DNA from: Mermis nigrescens
Taxonomy: Eukaryota > Nematoda > Enoplea > Mermithida > Mermithidae
NCBI GenBank assembly: GCA_036768485.1
Contig: JAVLUZ010000342.1
Location: 396,911-460,910, forward strand
DNA length: 64,000 nucleotides
Direction: 5' to 3'
In this document: positions 1 through 13,300 of the stretch, one piece after another
How the letters are laid out: each line of letters opens with the position of its first letter
Numbering within the stretch: position 1 is the stretch's first letter
The notes under the pieces: model-generated
Told to the model about the DNA's origin: nothing
Seen by the model: only the letters and a program-made list of their open reading frames with translations
Database searches by the model: none
Position numbers and translations under genes: made by a program

Positions 1-1587
1 TTGATCAAAAAGTTCCCGGAATGAATCTATATCTTTTGATAGAAATAAAATTGAATTAAACAAATTATTTGTTTATGAAGCTGAACCTTTACTGTATCAA
101 CCTGCAAGTTTTCAATTTTGTCGGCATGTTTGTTGCTGATTGGAAGTCGTTTATCATTATCATACTTTGGGCAACTATGAAAAACTCGAAATTTGAAGTT
201 AGGCAAACATTAAATTCATGGTCAAACTTGGATGGAATTCGCAGGACATTTCGATCGCTCTGCAAAAAGTCTACTGAGACAGTGCTCCTATGATAAAACA
301 ACGATTTATGACTGATCCAAGCGATTTAGAGGTGGCCAAGAAAGCATTGAGGATGATCGTTTGGGAGGGCGCGCCCTGTTGAGGCAATCCAGAGGAAAAT
401 GGGACTGCTGTTCAGGCTGTATTTGAAGCAAATCAATGATTGTCACTAAGTGTGGTAGACAGTGTTTTTTTTTGTTCAAGGTCCGTTTGTACATGTACAA
501 AGATGGTCCCTAAAAGTCTTTGTACATTTCGTACACACGAATTTTTAAGTACTATAATATGGTACAGTAGCGATTTTAGTGTGGCAAAAACAGAGTTGTT
601 CGACCTTTGGTTACGTATTTTAACAATTTCTAGGTTTCTGAGGGCAAAAATCAGTAATAATCGTCTCAAAACGGCGCGAAGCACCAAAAAATTTAGCATT
701 TTTCCTTTCAAAATACAATTTCTGAAATTATAAAGATATATAGAACACCAATTGCTCATTTCGGCGCGGAGCGCCGAGAATTTTGAGAATTTCGAACCTT
801 TTTTGCAGTTTTTGTCTTCCAAAAAATCTTTGTACATGTACAAAGGCGGTCCCCAAAAGTCTTTGTACATCGCGAAAAATCTTTGCCGAATACAAAAAAA
901 AACCGTGGTGGTAGATAAGGAATTGGGCTTGTCCTATGGATCGATTCAATTTATTCTGACTGATCATTTGGGTTTGTGCTAACTTTCTGCAAGATGGTTC
1001 CAAAAGCGTTGCAGTGCTGTTCACGACTAATTTCTTGCAACGCTTTTGGACACCATCTTGCAGAAAGTTTGCTCAAACCCAAACCATCGCTCAGAATACT
1101 TTGAATCTATCCATAGAACAAGCCCACTACCTCAGCTATCAAACGTACTGACAATCGTTAGTCTGCTTCAACTACAGCCTAAACAGCAGTCCCATTTTCC
1201 TCCAGATTGTTTCAACGGGGCGCCCTTCCAAATGGTCATCCTCAATGCTTTCTTGTCCACCTCTAAATCGCTTGGATCAGTCATAAATCGTTGTTTTATT
1301 ATAGGAGCACTATCTGAGACTTTTTGCAGAGCGATCGAAATGTCCTGCGAATCCCATCCCAGTTTAACCAAGAATTTAATGTTTGCCTAACTTCAAATTT
1401 TGGGTTTTCCATAGTTGCACAAAGTATGATAATGATAAACGACTACCAATCAGCAACGAACACGCCGACAAAATTGAAAACTCGCCGGTTGATACAGTAA
1501 AGCTTCAGCTTCATAAACATATAATTTGTTTAATTCAATTTTGTTTCTATCAAAAGTTATAGGTTCCTTCCGGGAACTTTTGATCAA
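1..1587. mobile_element. Giant palindromic (foldback) element, interrupted by an M1 element
   Basis: Ends read TTGATCAAAAAGTTCCCGG at the left and its inverse at 1569-1587. The arms (1-459 plus 916-1013; 1036-1587) are inverted copies of each other over about 550 bp, leaving a 22-nt loop at 1014-1035. No transposase frame is present. The left end coincides with the window edge, so the target duplication cannot be tested. The short open frames on both arms mirror each other and are not genes. Confidence 0.8.
460..907 (+). mobile_element. M1 hAT-type MITE, copy 1
   Basis: 448 bp flanked by an exact 8-bp duplication gtggtaga (452-459, 908-915). Ends CAGTGTTTTTTTTTG and ...AAAAAACCGTG. It sits in the left arm of the palindrome; the right arm shows the empty site. 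Subterminal TACAAAG-rich blocks and a central GGCGC-type hairpin are typical of the family. Confidence 0.88.
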
Positions 1588-2154
1588 CCTGCATGGTCAG
1601 AGCGTACAGGGGAGACGGCTAAATCCCGGAAATCTTATGGCAGTAAATCTATTTTTTCACGTTGTTTTGCCAGTCAAATGACGAGAGTAGTCAAAATGGC
1701 CTATATACAAAACGCTTTTGCGTGATAAGCGAGCATCTTTAAGTATTTTTAGGTCATTTAGACAGCATTATCGGTTTTAGCATTTAAATATAGAAACTTA
1801 TCAATTTAGCGAAAAATTTTAATCTTTATTTTGACACGATTTCGGAAGCTATTTGAGTAAAAAGAGCGTAAAATTATTTCCGGACGAGCTTCGAATTTAA
1901 TAATGCTTTTGTGCTCAAGATAATGCAGGAAATGTTCCGATAGCTCAAAATCGTCGGAGAGTGCCAGTCTGACCATAAGTGTACAAGGTCAGGATGGTCA
2001 TAGGCGGGGGTAAAATCTCAGAACTCCAAAACAGTTAATTTAATGTTAACGAATTTTTTTCGTTGTTTAAACGACCAAAAAATAGAATTCGCGATTTTTT
2101 ACAAAATTCGTAGAAACGTTGCTGTTTTAAACGACCTTTCAGCTGTTTGCTAGC
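1588..2154 (+). repeat. Two degenerate M8 copies in tandem
   Basis: 1588-1967 and 1968-2154 both resemble the M8 copy at 53372-53788: a GGTCAG start, a tract ending near CTCAAAATCG, then ACCATAAGTG begins the next copy. The second is cut by M1 copy 2 and continues briefly after 2605. No coding capacity. Confidence 0.55.
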
Positions 2155-2596
2155 CATTGTTTTTTTGTACAAGGTCCGTTTCTACATGTACAAAGATGGT
2201 CCCTAAAAGTCTTTGTACGTTTCGTACACACAAATTTTTGGGTACTATAATGTGGTACAGTTGCGATTTTAGTGTGGTGAAAACAGAGTTGTTCGACCTT
2301 TGGTAGTGTATGTATTTTAGCTAATTTCTGGGTTTCTGAGGGCGAAATTCATTAAGAAGGATTTTAAAACGGCGCGAAGCGCCGAAAAATTTGACATTTT
2401 TCCTTTTAAAATGCAATGTCTGCTATTATAAAGATGTATACGTATGTATGTAGAACACACGAATTACTCATTCTCGCGAATTTTAGACCTTTTTAGCAGT
2501 TTTTGTCTTCCCAAAAATCTTTGTACATGTACAAAGACGGTCCCGAAAAGTCTTTGTACGTCAGAAAAAATCTTTGCCGAATACAGAAAAACCGTG
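2155..2596 (+). mobile_element. M1 hAT-type MITE, copy 2
   Basis: 442 bp, starts CATTGTTTTTTTGTACAAGG and ends ACAGAAAAACCGTG. Flanks ttgctagc and ctgctagc match at 7 of 8 positions. It contains an exact GGCGCGAAGCGCC hairpin at 2371. It interrupts a degenerate M8 element. Confidence 0.85.
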
Positions 2597-2694
2597 CTGC
2601 TAGCTCAAAAGTGCTAAATTGTCGGCGCTTCGCGCTATAGACCCATTTTCAGATACATTTTGTCCAATTTATTCTAATTTTTTAACGTTCTTGA

Positions 2695-2857
2695 CAGGCA
2701 CGTAGTTGGCCGTCCTATTTTTGGGGGACCAACACCAAATTTGGGGGGACTAAGCCCAAAAATAGCACAAAATAACGTTTAAAAAGTCCTATTCTTCCGA
2801 TTTTTCTGAATTTTGGGGGGTCAGAACCCCCCACCCCTCCCCCAAGATACGTGCCTG
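2695..2857 (+). mobile_element. M3 hAT-type MITE, copy 1
   Basis: 163 bp with inverted ends CAGGCACGTA / TACGTGCCTG and flanks gttcttga / attcttga (7 of 8). Carries G-run and C-run tracts near the ends. No open frame. Confidence 0.82.
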
Positions 2858-2865
2858 ATTCTTGA

Positions 2866-3053
2866 AATCTTTTATGTTTTTACGTTCCAGAAACGTAGAG
2901 CATCGTCAGAAACGCCATAAGAAATGATGTTTCTAAAACGGCTTATCGGCCGTTTTTTAATCCAAAAAGGGCACTTTGAAAAATTTTTGGTTCCGCTCCT
3001 CCCCGGAATTCCCATGCTATGCATGCCTGATATTGAATATAGCTGCATTTTAC
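2866..3053 (-). repeat. Partial M4 element next to exon 13 donor
   Basis: The stretch to about 3030, ending CCATGCTATGCATGCCTG, is an M4 end fragment in reverse orientation. It stops about 25 bp from the 5' splice site of exon 13, so the start of this intron is nearly all transposon. The exon beyond it is off-window. Confidence 0.6.
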
Positions 3054-4399
3054 CCTATCGTCGTCTGCTGGCGATTTTTCGTGCGAGATCGGCAATCGAA
3101 AGCATTCGCTGATATATTTTTCAATGTGCGGCGATCTCGGGCTATTAATCTTGTCTTTTTGCCGAGCAACGTTATTGATCGCCTTGTCGTGTTCGCTACG
3201 AGACCAATAAACTTTACAACAATCTTCTAAAGCGTCGTTCAATGATTGGTCGAAAATGGACGAATAGATGCGTTCGGTTTTATCGATTATCGATTTTCCG
3301 CCCGATTTCGGGGCAGACGATCGATCATCGGTTGTAGGAGAAATTCCGACCGGAACAGCGACCCGATCACGTGATTTTTCACCGCCATTCACGTGCTCGC
3401 TTTCTTCGCTCGAAATCGAGGGACGATCGCGATCGATTTTATCGATTATCGATTTTTCTATCGACTTTAATGCAGGCGATTGATCCTCCGTTTTCGACAA
3501 TATTTCGGTTGCAACAACAGCCTGATCACTTGGTTTTTGGGTTTTGTCGAATAATTTAGCTTGATCGGTCGATATCGACGAATAGTTAAGCGCGATTTTA
3601 TCGAGTTTCGATTTCTCATCCAATTTAAGCGTAGGCGACTGATCATCGATTTTCTCCGAAATTGTAACAGATATAGAAGCCAAATCAACCGATTCCTGGC
3701 TGTCATCAACTTGCTTAATTTCATCGTCCGACTTGGAAAAACGATCACTATCGATTTTATCGCTTATCGATTTTTCCACCGATTTCGATTCAGACCGCCC
3801 ATCGCTGATTCCCGGGAAAATTCCTTCATAAGCAGCTGCCCGATCACGTGAATTTTGAATGATAGTCACGTGACTTTGTTCGCCCGGGACAGTCGATTGA
3901 ACGCGATCGATTCGACCGATCATCGATTTTTGGTCAACGTTCAACGCGGCGCTTCGATCGACGATTTCTGACGAAATGCCGTTCAAAATTTTACGCCGGT
4001 CACGTGAACGTCGCGTTTTAATCACGTGACCGATCGCGTCGTACAATAATTCATCGAATAATCGATCGATAATCGAGTCGTAATTCGGTTTATACGGAAG
4101 ATTAAAATTAAGATAATCCGGTTCGATCGATAATCGATTTATTTGCAAATTTGTGAACGAGTGGTCATAATTTTTATAATTTTTGGATAAAAAATCAGCA
4201 GAATTCGAAGAATTATTCGTCCTGTCTGATTCGTGGGGTTGGCTGTTGCTTGAGCTTAATTCTACGATATCTTCCGGTACGTCGGACACTTCGTCAGTCG
4301 TTTCTACATCATCGGCGATATTAGCCGATTTTCGGCTCTCACTTTTCTGATTTTGAGTACGACTTGGGCCAAACTTCAATCCGACTTTATTATTCAAAG
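3054..4399 (-). CDS. CEP350: CEP350-like exon 13, 53-residue tandem repeats
   Basis: A 1,346-nt exon, acceptor ACTATTTTAG|CT, donor GATAGG|GTAAAA, residues 1325-1772. It starts with an acidic linker, then IIDRLFDELLYDAIGHVIKT (1433-1452), then four and a half tandem repeats of 52-53 residues (about 1470-1705) each centred on E-K-S-I-I-D-K-I-D. After the repeats a second D-x-S-L-N-D-A-L-E-D motif (1707-1716) echoes the first. The frame stays open left of 3054 only within an M4-type repeat. The next exon is off-window. Confidence 0.82.
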
Positions 4400-7300
4400 C
4401 TAAAATAGTAGAAAAAAAGTGAATGAAGAGGGAACACATATAAGCTAACCGCTGATAACACTGTTTAATGAATTCAAACTTGTTTTTCTCCGAAACGAAG
4501 ATTCTAGATCACATTTTTGGGCTAATTTTAACTCTAGCTTTGGAATTTTTGTAGCACGGCAAGCTTTTGAAATATTTGCACATTGAAGTTTATGCAAATT
4601 ATGACTTCCTTGTACGTAAATATCAAATTGGTAAAAGCAACGTGATCATTTTAGGACTAAATTTTAAAAGATTATTTTGAAATGATTCGTAAATTTAAAA
4701 CTGTTCCCGTAGCATATTCTACTGACTTGACTGTAAAATAAAATAGGTACTAATTTGCATATTTAACACAGTGTAAAGTGAAAATCCCTGTCTGCTTAGT
4801 ATATCTTACTATAAATAATTTGAGACACTTTTTTGAAACAAAAAACTTGACCGCTTTCGTTTAAGATCGGAGTTAGTTCTGGCGGTTTGAAGTTTACACT
4901 CTAGAGGTAGATGCAAAGAACACGTTTTCACCTTCTTTCTGTTTGTCAATCGCGCCGGATATAAATCGGAAAGTGCGAAGTACTAAAAAATAAAACGCGT
5001 GTAAGGCTTACACATCACACTTGGGCGCGTTTCTTTTAACTCAATACAGAGTTATTTCTAATGGTGTGAAGTTTGAAATGTGGGGTAAAAACAACGTGTT
5101 TGCCTGATTTTTGTCTGCCTGCAACTACTCCGCTTACGAATTGAAAGGTGCGAACTATTCTTTAAAAATAAGGTACATGTCGATGGTTACACATCGCGCT
5201 TCGTCGCGTTTCTCTACACTCAATGCTGAGATATTTTCGAAGGTATAAAGTTGCACCATTGGGGTGAAAAAAGACGATTTTGTTATGTTGTTGACTATCA
5301 ACCACACCTGAGCGTGGGGGTTTGGAAAGGGGGTATGCACTCCCCCCAGAAACCAAAATACCCCCAGAAATCAAGATACCCCCCCAGAATATAATTTTTG
5401 AAATTTTTTCTGTTTTTTTTTCGCAATTTTTTTGATGTCAATGGATAGTGCTTGATGAGAAACGTCGAAAAATGGTGTTTTTTAGACCATACCACCATTT
5501 TTGAGGCCATTTTTGTGAACTTTGAAAAATCATGCAACCCCCATAGAATTTTCTTGCTGCCCACGTATGCTGTCAACTTCTTCCGATATGGGTTAGGACA
5601 TGATACTGATTGTAAGAAAGTGTACTAAAAATCGAGAATCACGCATGCATGTGAGCGCGTCTAATTACGCCGAATACTGAGTGATTCTCTAGGTGTAAAG
5701 TTTACACTAAAAATAAATTTTACTTCCAGAGCGTTGCGGAACGTTATTCTTTTTCAAAATATTCTCTGTAACGTTAGGATTGTGAATCTGACCATTAGTT
5801 TTCTATGCAACCATTACTTGTGTAAAGTTTACACTATTGTCCTAAGGTAGAACTGCAAAGAATCTACTGAAAACTCATTTTATTTCCAGAAGATTGCAAA
5901 ACATTAAATTTTTTTGTGAAATGTTCTCGTAATGTCAGGATTGCAATCTAACTATTGAATTTATTTACACCCAGTAATTGCATAAAGTTTACACTGAAAA
6001 TTAACTTCAGTTCTAGAGCATTGCGGAAGCTTGATTTTTTTTAAAAAACGTCCCGTGTAACATCAGAATTACGGATCTGACAGTTATATTTTTTCTCTAA
6101 ACCCAGTAGTTGCGTAAAGTTTAGATTATTCATTTATTGTTGATGTGTAAACTTTCCACTAAAAATGCATTTTAAATCCAGAGCGTTGCGAAACGTGAAT
6201 TTTTTCAACAAGTTCTCCCTTACGTTAGATTATAAATCTGACTATTAGTTTTCTGTGCAACCATTACTTGTGTAAAGTTTACATTATTGATTCATTGTAG
6301 AACTGCAAAATGAACACTAAAAATTCATTTCGCTTCGGAACGTTTTAAAACATGATTTTTTTCAAAATGTTCACGTACGAGATCATAATAGGACTAGGTT
6401 ATTCTTATGGGTTGGGAATTAATAATATAATAATTTATATAATAATTTATAATTTATTCTTAAGGTGAACGTTTTTCAACAAGTTCTCCGTAAAGTTAGG
6501 ATTATAAATCTGACTGTTACTTTTCTCTACAACCATTACTTGTGTAAAGTTTACACTATTGATTTATCGTAGATTTGCAAAGTGTCATTTAAAATTCATT
6601 TTGCTTCCAGAATGTTTTACATAATTTTTTGATATAAAAAAATTATTTTTTCACATATACAGAATATTGAAATAAAATTATTTTAGCTATGTACTCGTAA
6701 TGTCAGGATTACAAATGTGACTATCAAATTTCTTTACACCGAGTAGTTATGTGAAGTTTACACTGAAAATTAACTTATGTATGTAAATAAGTCTAAGAGC
6801 ATTGCGGAAGCTAAATTTTTTCTTCAAAAAATTTCAAGTATAACGTCAGAATTACGAATCTGTTAATTTTCTCTAAAGCCAGTAATTGTGCGAAGCTTGC
6901 ACTATTCATTTATTGTTAACGTGTTAAGTTTACACTACAAATTTATTTCACTTCCAGAGCGTAATAAAACGTGAATTTTGTTCATAATATGTTCCGTGAG
7001 GTCAGGATAACGAGTCTGACTGTTTGTTTTCTTTACACCCATTACTTGTGTAATGTTTATACTAAAAAAATTAAATTTACTTTCAGTGCGTCGCAGAAGC
7101 TTAATTTTTTAAAAATGTTCCATGTGAAGTCAGGATTACCAATCTGAGTGTATAAGTGTTCTTTAGACCCAGTAGTTGCGTAAAGTTTACGCTGAAAACC
7201 AGTGGCGGATCCAGGATTTTCCTAAGGGGGTGGGGCGGTACCCCAATTGGGGGCGGAACCCTGACTTGGGCGGAAAAAATTAGCTGTTTTAACCCAAAAA

Positions 7301-10300
7301 TCGCTCAAAAATCCTTAATTTTGCGCACTATTTCGGGCCAATGGGGGCGGCGCCCCCCCTGCCCCCTAAATCCGCCCCTGCTGAAAACATTTAATTGCTT
7401 CAAATAAGGCAAGGTTGTCTTGTTTAAAATAGATAATACTGGTGTTAAGAACAATATTGTTTTAGGCGTTCTTGGACTGTTGTCTTTATAATGGATGTGT
7501 TTACCGGCAGATTTATTCGAATCATACTAATTAAAAGTAGGGTGCTAGATAATTAAATAATAAATAATAGGAAAATAATAAATTAAATAATTAAAATAAT
7601 TAAATAATGTTAATTAAATCAAAGTAAAGACGTTAAAAATAAAGAAAGCAATTTAATTATCAAAATACATTCACAAATATTTGTCAAAAATTAAAATAAA
7701 ATTACTGAGCGTTTCGAAGAATATAAAAAATGAACGGAAGTTATTTAATGAATCTAAATTGCGCCACTAATTTTAGCTATGTACGTTTAATTTCGCTGAG
7801 CTAAACTGCGTTCAATTGTAAATCATAACAAATGGGTTAAAATTCTTTACCAGAGGCTTTCTTTTCGAAAGATTCAGTCGGCGTTTTCGATTTTCCGATC
7901 AAAAATCATGAATGCTGCTGAATTATTATTTAACATTTTGGAAGAAAAAAGACAGTAAAAAACATGGAGACGGCGGAAAATAAGAATTTGGTTCCCTTCA
8001 GTTGTTATGTCCCTTCAATATATGCGCTGAATTCCTGTTGTTCTAACATGCGCATCACATGTCAATGGATTACTGTAGTAGCGTATGGTCGTTTTACCTG
8101 ACAAGGGCACGGTAGCAAAAAAGCCCTAAATTTATTCGAGGCGTCGGTCACACCATACACGGAACAGAGAATGGGAAATACCCCAATCCCTCACACAAAT
8201 TTGGTCGTGTTTCCATCCTCCGACTCCGATTTTTGGGACAAACCGCGTTTTTGGCCATTTTCGGGTGATTTTGGCCGTTTTCGAGCGGGAATGTGAGGTT
8301 TTCGCCACCCCCTCCCCCTAACAACGGCCGGGGACTCTCAACTGCAATTTCGAGACGTCAGACATACCTGGGCAATGGCCGGTCTCCCCTTTGATAACGG
8401 TAGCAAAAAATTTTGGTTGGTTGCCAATTTCAATTGAGGGTTATTTGGTTGTGAAAATTTACCTGACGATTTTCGAATAAGAAGTTCATTTCTGTGTGCA
8501 TTATGTGTATTTTTTTTTTGATCAGTCGAAGTATGGGGAGAGCTTAATCTTTGATAATAGCATTTACTAAGTAGATTCGACCATAATTTTTTGAGTATGT
8601 GTATTATGCTTATCAATAAATTTTGCAACGCTTGGTTGATTGGTTGGTTAGTTGGTTAGTTAACTGCTTCGTTGATTGGTTGGTTAGCTTGTTGGTTGAC
8701 TGGCTTGCTAGCTGATAGTTGGTCGTTTGTTTAGTTAGCCGGTTGGTTTGGCTGGTTGTTTGGATGGTTGGATGGTATTTTGTGCTATTTGGCCTTTTTG
8801 GGCTTAGTCCCCCCAAATTGGTGTTGGTCTCCCCTGAATTAGGACGGCCAGCTACGTGCGCTTGTATTGGTTAGTTGATTTATTGGTATGCATTGTTTAT
8901 TGTTTTTTTACTTCACTTTCTTGTGCTTCAATATATTTTGATTCTACTTTGCATTTGTCTTTGATTTTTTTACTCAAAATCCTTGTTGATACTCGCAGCC
9001 TTGACCGTTGATACCGGGTTGAACCCATTGCCTAGGTGTGGGTTAGACGGTTATGTTCTCACACGGGAGCAGGACCAGATATGCACAAGGGGGACTTGAG
9101 GGGTTTAGAGCCCCAGAATCAAAAATGGAAAATTTTCTGGGGAAAATGAGGCAGAACCAAGGTCAAAAATTATTTTAAAAAATTTTTTATTTTCAAAACA
9201 GCATAAAATTGACCAAAAACCGTGGAGTAACGTAGTTTTTACGCTATTTCAACATTCATACCGATTTTTTTGAGGTCATTTTGGCCCAAAAAGCTTATAT
9301 TTTCGAACACCCAAATCGGACGTGTTGTGCATGCGTGATCTGGACGACCGCCTCCGAGCGTCTCAATGACCTCCAAAAATCAATAGACATCAAAATTTAA
9401 TTTTCGCTCTTACTTCCGGTGACTTAGCGATAATTACATATGCGTCAATGAGAGAATTTTTAGATATTTCCGGCTATACTCATTCTTTGTACAAGATGAA
9501 AAAAGTTTCGCAAAAATGTCCACAAATTCCAGTAATTTGAACAAAATAAATATAATAGAAAATTAAGTAATTTGTACTCTTTTGGGTCAAAAAAATCACC
9601 AAAACGATTTAGACCACACCCTTTTCTTTCGGAAATTCAAGAAATTTTCGGTGCTGAAATCCGCCTAAGATCATGTATGATAGCCGATAGACGATTTAAA
9701 GAAGGGTTGGCCAACAGTGTCGGATCTAGCAGTGGTCGCCATGAAAGATGACGCGCCATCACCCTCAGAATTATAATGGATGGTGCGTCGCGAGCGCCGC
9801 GTTACGTCCATCATGCGCCATCATCTCTTTTTTCTATTCAGCGCCATAAACCTCCATCATCCCGTTAATCTGGCGATGCGGACGGCGCAATTTAGCTATT
9901 AATAGCACCAACAAGAAGGAAGCGCGCCAGAATTCACGTGCGCGCTTCCTTGTTGGCGTTATTAACAGCTAAATTGCGCCGTCCGCATTGCCAGATTAAC
10001 GGGATGATGGAGGTTAATGGCGCTGATTAGAAAAAGAGATGATTGCGCATGATGGACGTAACGCAGCGCTCGCGACGCACCATCCATTACTAATTCTAAG
10101 GGTGATGGCGCGTCATCTTTCATGGCGACCACTGTAGGATTTTCCTAAGGGGGGGCGGTATCCCAATGGGGGGGCGGAACCCTGACTTGGACGGAAAAAT
10201 TAGCCGTTTAAACCCAAACATCGCTGAAAATCGCTCAAAAATGCTTAATTTTGCGCAGTGCCAAGAATGGAAAAAGCATTGGAAAAATGAGCTACTACAA

Positions 10301-13300
10301 TAAGGTTGGATACATGCACAAACGTGAGCAGGATTCGAAGAATGTATCATAAAAAGGAAAATAAAAATAAAATGATGGCGATTATAGAAAAGTTAAAATA
10401 AAATAAAAAAATAATGATAATTCTTGAAGATCTTACAGGTGGAACCCCCACTGGCTCTCTTGACCCTTGCTGACCGGTTATTGCGCGAAGAGGGGGCCGA
10501 AGCGGACGAAATGGACAAAGGCCGACCATTACTTTTCGGGGTCAAAGTTCGATCCGAATCGGGCGCAGCGTCAACTTTACGGGTCGATGGACGAGGGCCG
10601 CGGATCCTGGGCGACAAAGGAGGACCCACGGGCGCCAATGCGACCCCCTCTTCAAGGTCCTTCAGTTGCTTTTGTTTGCTCTCAATATATTCGTCGTAAG
10701 CCTGTGTTAGGTCATAAGTTAATATGCATAGGAAAATATAAAGGGTGACCCATAGAAAGAAGGCTACATTCCGATTTGACAGGTCATAACTTCAATTCTC
10801 GTAAACTTCAAAGTTTCAAACTGGCTGCATTCGATAGATAAAAGTCTCTCCATTCCAAATAAGTGAAAAATTTTGGCCAAGTTACAGTGCTTCGGGCGCT
10901 AAGGCGATTTGTTTACACCCTACTTTAACATCGTTTGAAAGCCGATAGCGTCATTAGTCCTGCCATCAATTTGCACCCTCTTTAACGATACCCTGAAATT
11001 TTTGCACTCGGTAGGACGCGCATCTATTTTGGAGATTTAAAAATGAGCTAATTAATTTTTGTAAATGCACATATTGACAAAAATGTCAAAAAAGGATAAC
11101 AACAAACAGTTATGTAATACAATGCAGAAACTCTGGGGTTTAAACAGTGAGGTGTAAACAAATGGCCGTAATGCAGGTACCGCTGAAAGCTGGCCAAAAT
11201 TTTTATTGATCAAATAAGTACATACATACATGTTTATGTACCTATCTAATGCAGCTGGTCTTATAATACTATTTTCTTATCAGCCGAGGTTATGACTAAT
11301 AAACAATGGGATCTAAGTATCCAATTTACCTCCAGCGTTTTTTAGGCGATCCGTATAGGCTACAGTAACCAAACTTTACAAGGAGATAGCTATAAGCCTA
11401 TTGTACTAATCTGGCAAAATTGATTAACTTACGGTGTAAACTTACTGCTTTACACTCACAGTTTGCAACGTACTAACGGCATCTATAAATTATAAACGAT
11501 TCGGTGGGTATCAAACAAAGCAGTTGTTTGTAACTCAATCAACATCCTACATTTAAAAAAAGTAAGTTTAAAGTAAGTTTAAAGTAAAGTAAAGTAAGTT
11601 TTTTTAAATTTTTTAAAGCAGTAAGTTTACACCTTAAGTTAATCAATTTTGCCAGATTAGTACAATAGGCTTATAGCTATCTCCTTGTAAAGTTTGTTAC
11701 TGTAGCTTATATGGATCGGCTAAAAAACGCTGGGGGTTAAATGGTATGCCAGATCCAAAAAATGATAGCCTTTTTTATGGACCACCCTGTATATATTAAA
11801 GTAAGCAAACGTTTAATTTATGAAATTTAGTTCATTTAATTTTATTTGATATATGCATATAATTTAAATCAATAAACTTACAGTACATAGTTTATAACGA
11901 TTCGATATTTGATCTAATACAGGCCAACAAAGCGATCCGATCTTAAGAACTTATAAAAAATTGACGGATAAAAAATTATTTGACTAGATACCAAAATATT
12001 GCTTTTGATTAAAAATTTTTATAAAATTATTTTTAAATTCGAATATTCATTTTTTTCGAATTTTTTTAAACCCATCTCTCTGAACAACCCTACATTTAAA
12101 CGAGTTAAGCCTCATTTTTCCAATCCGAAAATTTGAGACATTCTTTAAACACCTTCAGACTTGTTGGCAAAGACTTGCTCTTTTGAGCATTTTTATAATT
12201 GTTTTGCAGTTTCCAGCTAAAAGTCAGTCACTTACCTGATAGTTGTACCTGCTGACGAAATTTAGAGACTTTGTAAATAAGAAATAAGAGAAATAAACAA
12301 TGTATGTATGTAAATAATGAATCTTGTACTAAATATGTAATAAATAATAAAATAATTAATGCAATAAAAAAGTTAATAAATAAAAACTACTATAATAAAT
12401 ATAATAATGTAATAAATAACGAATAAATAAAAATAATATTGCAATAAATTATAAATAATTTTAAAAAGTAATGTAATATGTACATATGCATATGTAATAA
12501 TATCTTTCATCTAGAACGGGTCGTCGTGACCTAAGTATGCACAATGTATTCAAAACTATATTTTTTATTCATTTATATTTATAGGCATTTAATTGACAAT
12601 TTATTTGTTCTAAAAATTGGACAATTCGAAAAAAATCAGAAAATAGTTCTAAAAAATTGGAAACGACATTTGAAAAAATGGAAGCGTGAAAATTCACAAA
12701 AAAATAGAGAAACATTTTTGAAAAATTGCAAAAAATCAGAAAAAAACTGAAAAAAGCGAATCACTCTTCCGTAGAATGTACGCATATTTCCTATGTAAAT
12801 TTCGGCTGCTGTCGTACATACATATGTACATATGTACATACATACATGATTATCACGAGCTTACATGATCTTGGGGGTTTGGGGGTTTCACCCCCGCAGA
12901 ATCATTTTTCATCCCCCGCAAAACAATTTTTCACCCCCCCCCCCAAGAATTGGCGATTTTTCAAAAGTTTCCTGAACTTACCTGAAAATTGGTAGAAAAA
13001 GTGTCTTTTTAAGGGTTTTTGGCTATCTAATTGCTCAAAAGCGCCAAATTTTCGGCGCTTCGCGCCATAAATTCATGTTTTAAGCGATATATTGGTCAAT
13101 TTATTCGACTTTTTTCGAAATTTTTTTCAAGATTTCATGCTCTAGAAGGATAGAGTATCGTCAGAAACGCCAAAAAACGATGTTTTTTAACGCGTAGCGG
13201 ACATTTTTGGGCCCAAAAAAGGCACTTTAGGTTTCCAACCCCCCAGAATTCCCATACTGTGCATGTATGATCACGAGTCGCATGTTGTGTCGCATGTTGT

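Larger units (their letters stand above)
4750..7430 (+). repeat. Large tandem array, GTGTAAAGTTTACAC type, copy A
   Basis: Two modules. 4820-5300 has roughly 190-bp units sharing TTTACACTCAAT and acacatcgcgctt. 5690-7190 has roughly 130-160-bp units sharing TGTGTAAAGTTTACACT and CTTCCAGAGCGTTGCGG; about ten units are visible, diverged. The same two modules in the same order recur at 36140-38870. Two MITEs have inserted. No coding frame. Confidence 0.72.
4400..10436 (-). other. Intron 12 (6.0 kb)
   Basis: Holds a large tandem array (4750-7430), M5 and M2 elements, an M6 copy (about 8165-8375), a TTGGTT simple repeat, an M3 fragment (8773-8862), an M11-like dispersed repeat at 9060-9310 (copy at 39620-39910) and a palindromic element inside an M2 remnant. 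7430-8160 is plain AT-rich DNA in which I see nothing. Confidence 0.7.

Noticed and set aside
433..870. Open frame of 145 codons on the minus strand
   Set aside because: It runs through the M1 element; equivalent frames in other M1 copies are broken differently.
1046..1390. Open frame of 114 codons on the plus strand
   Set aside because: It is the inverted copy of frames in the left arm of the palindrome and has no protein-like composition.
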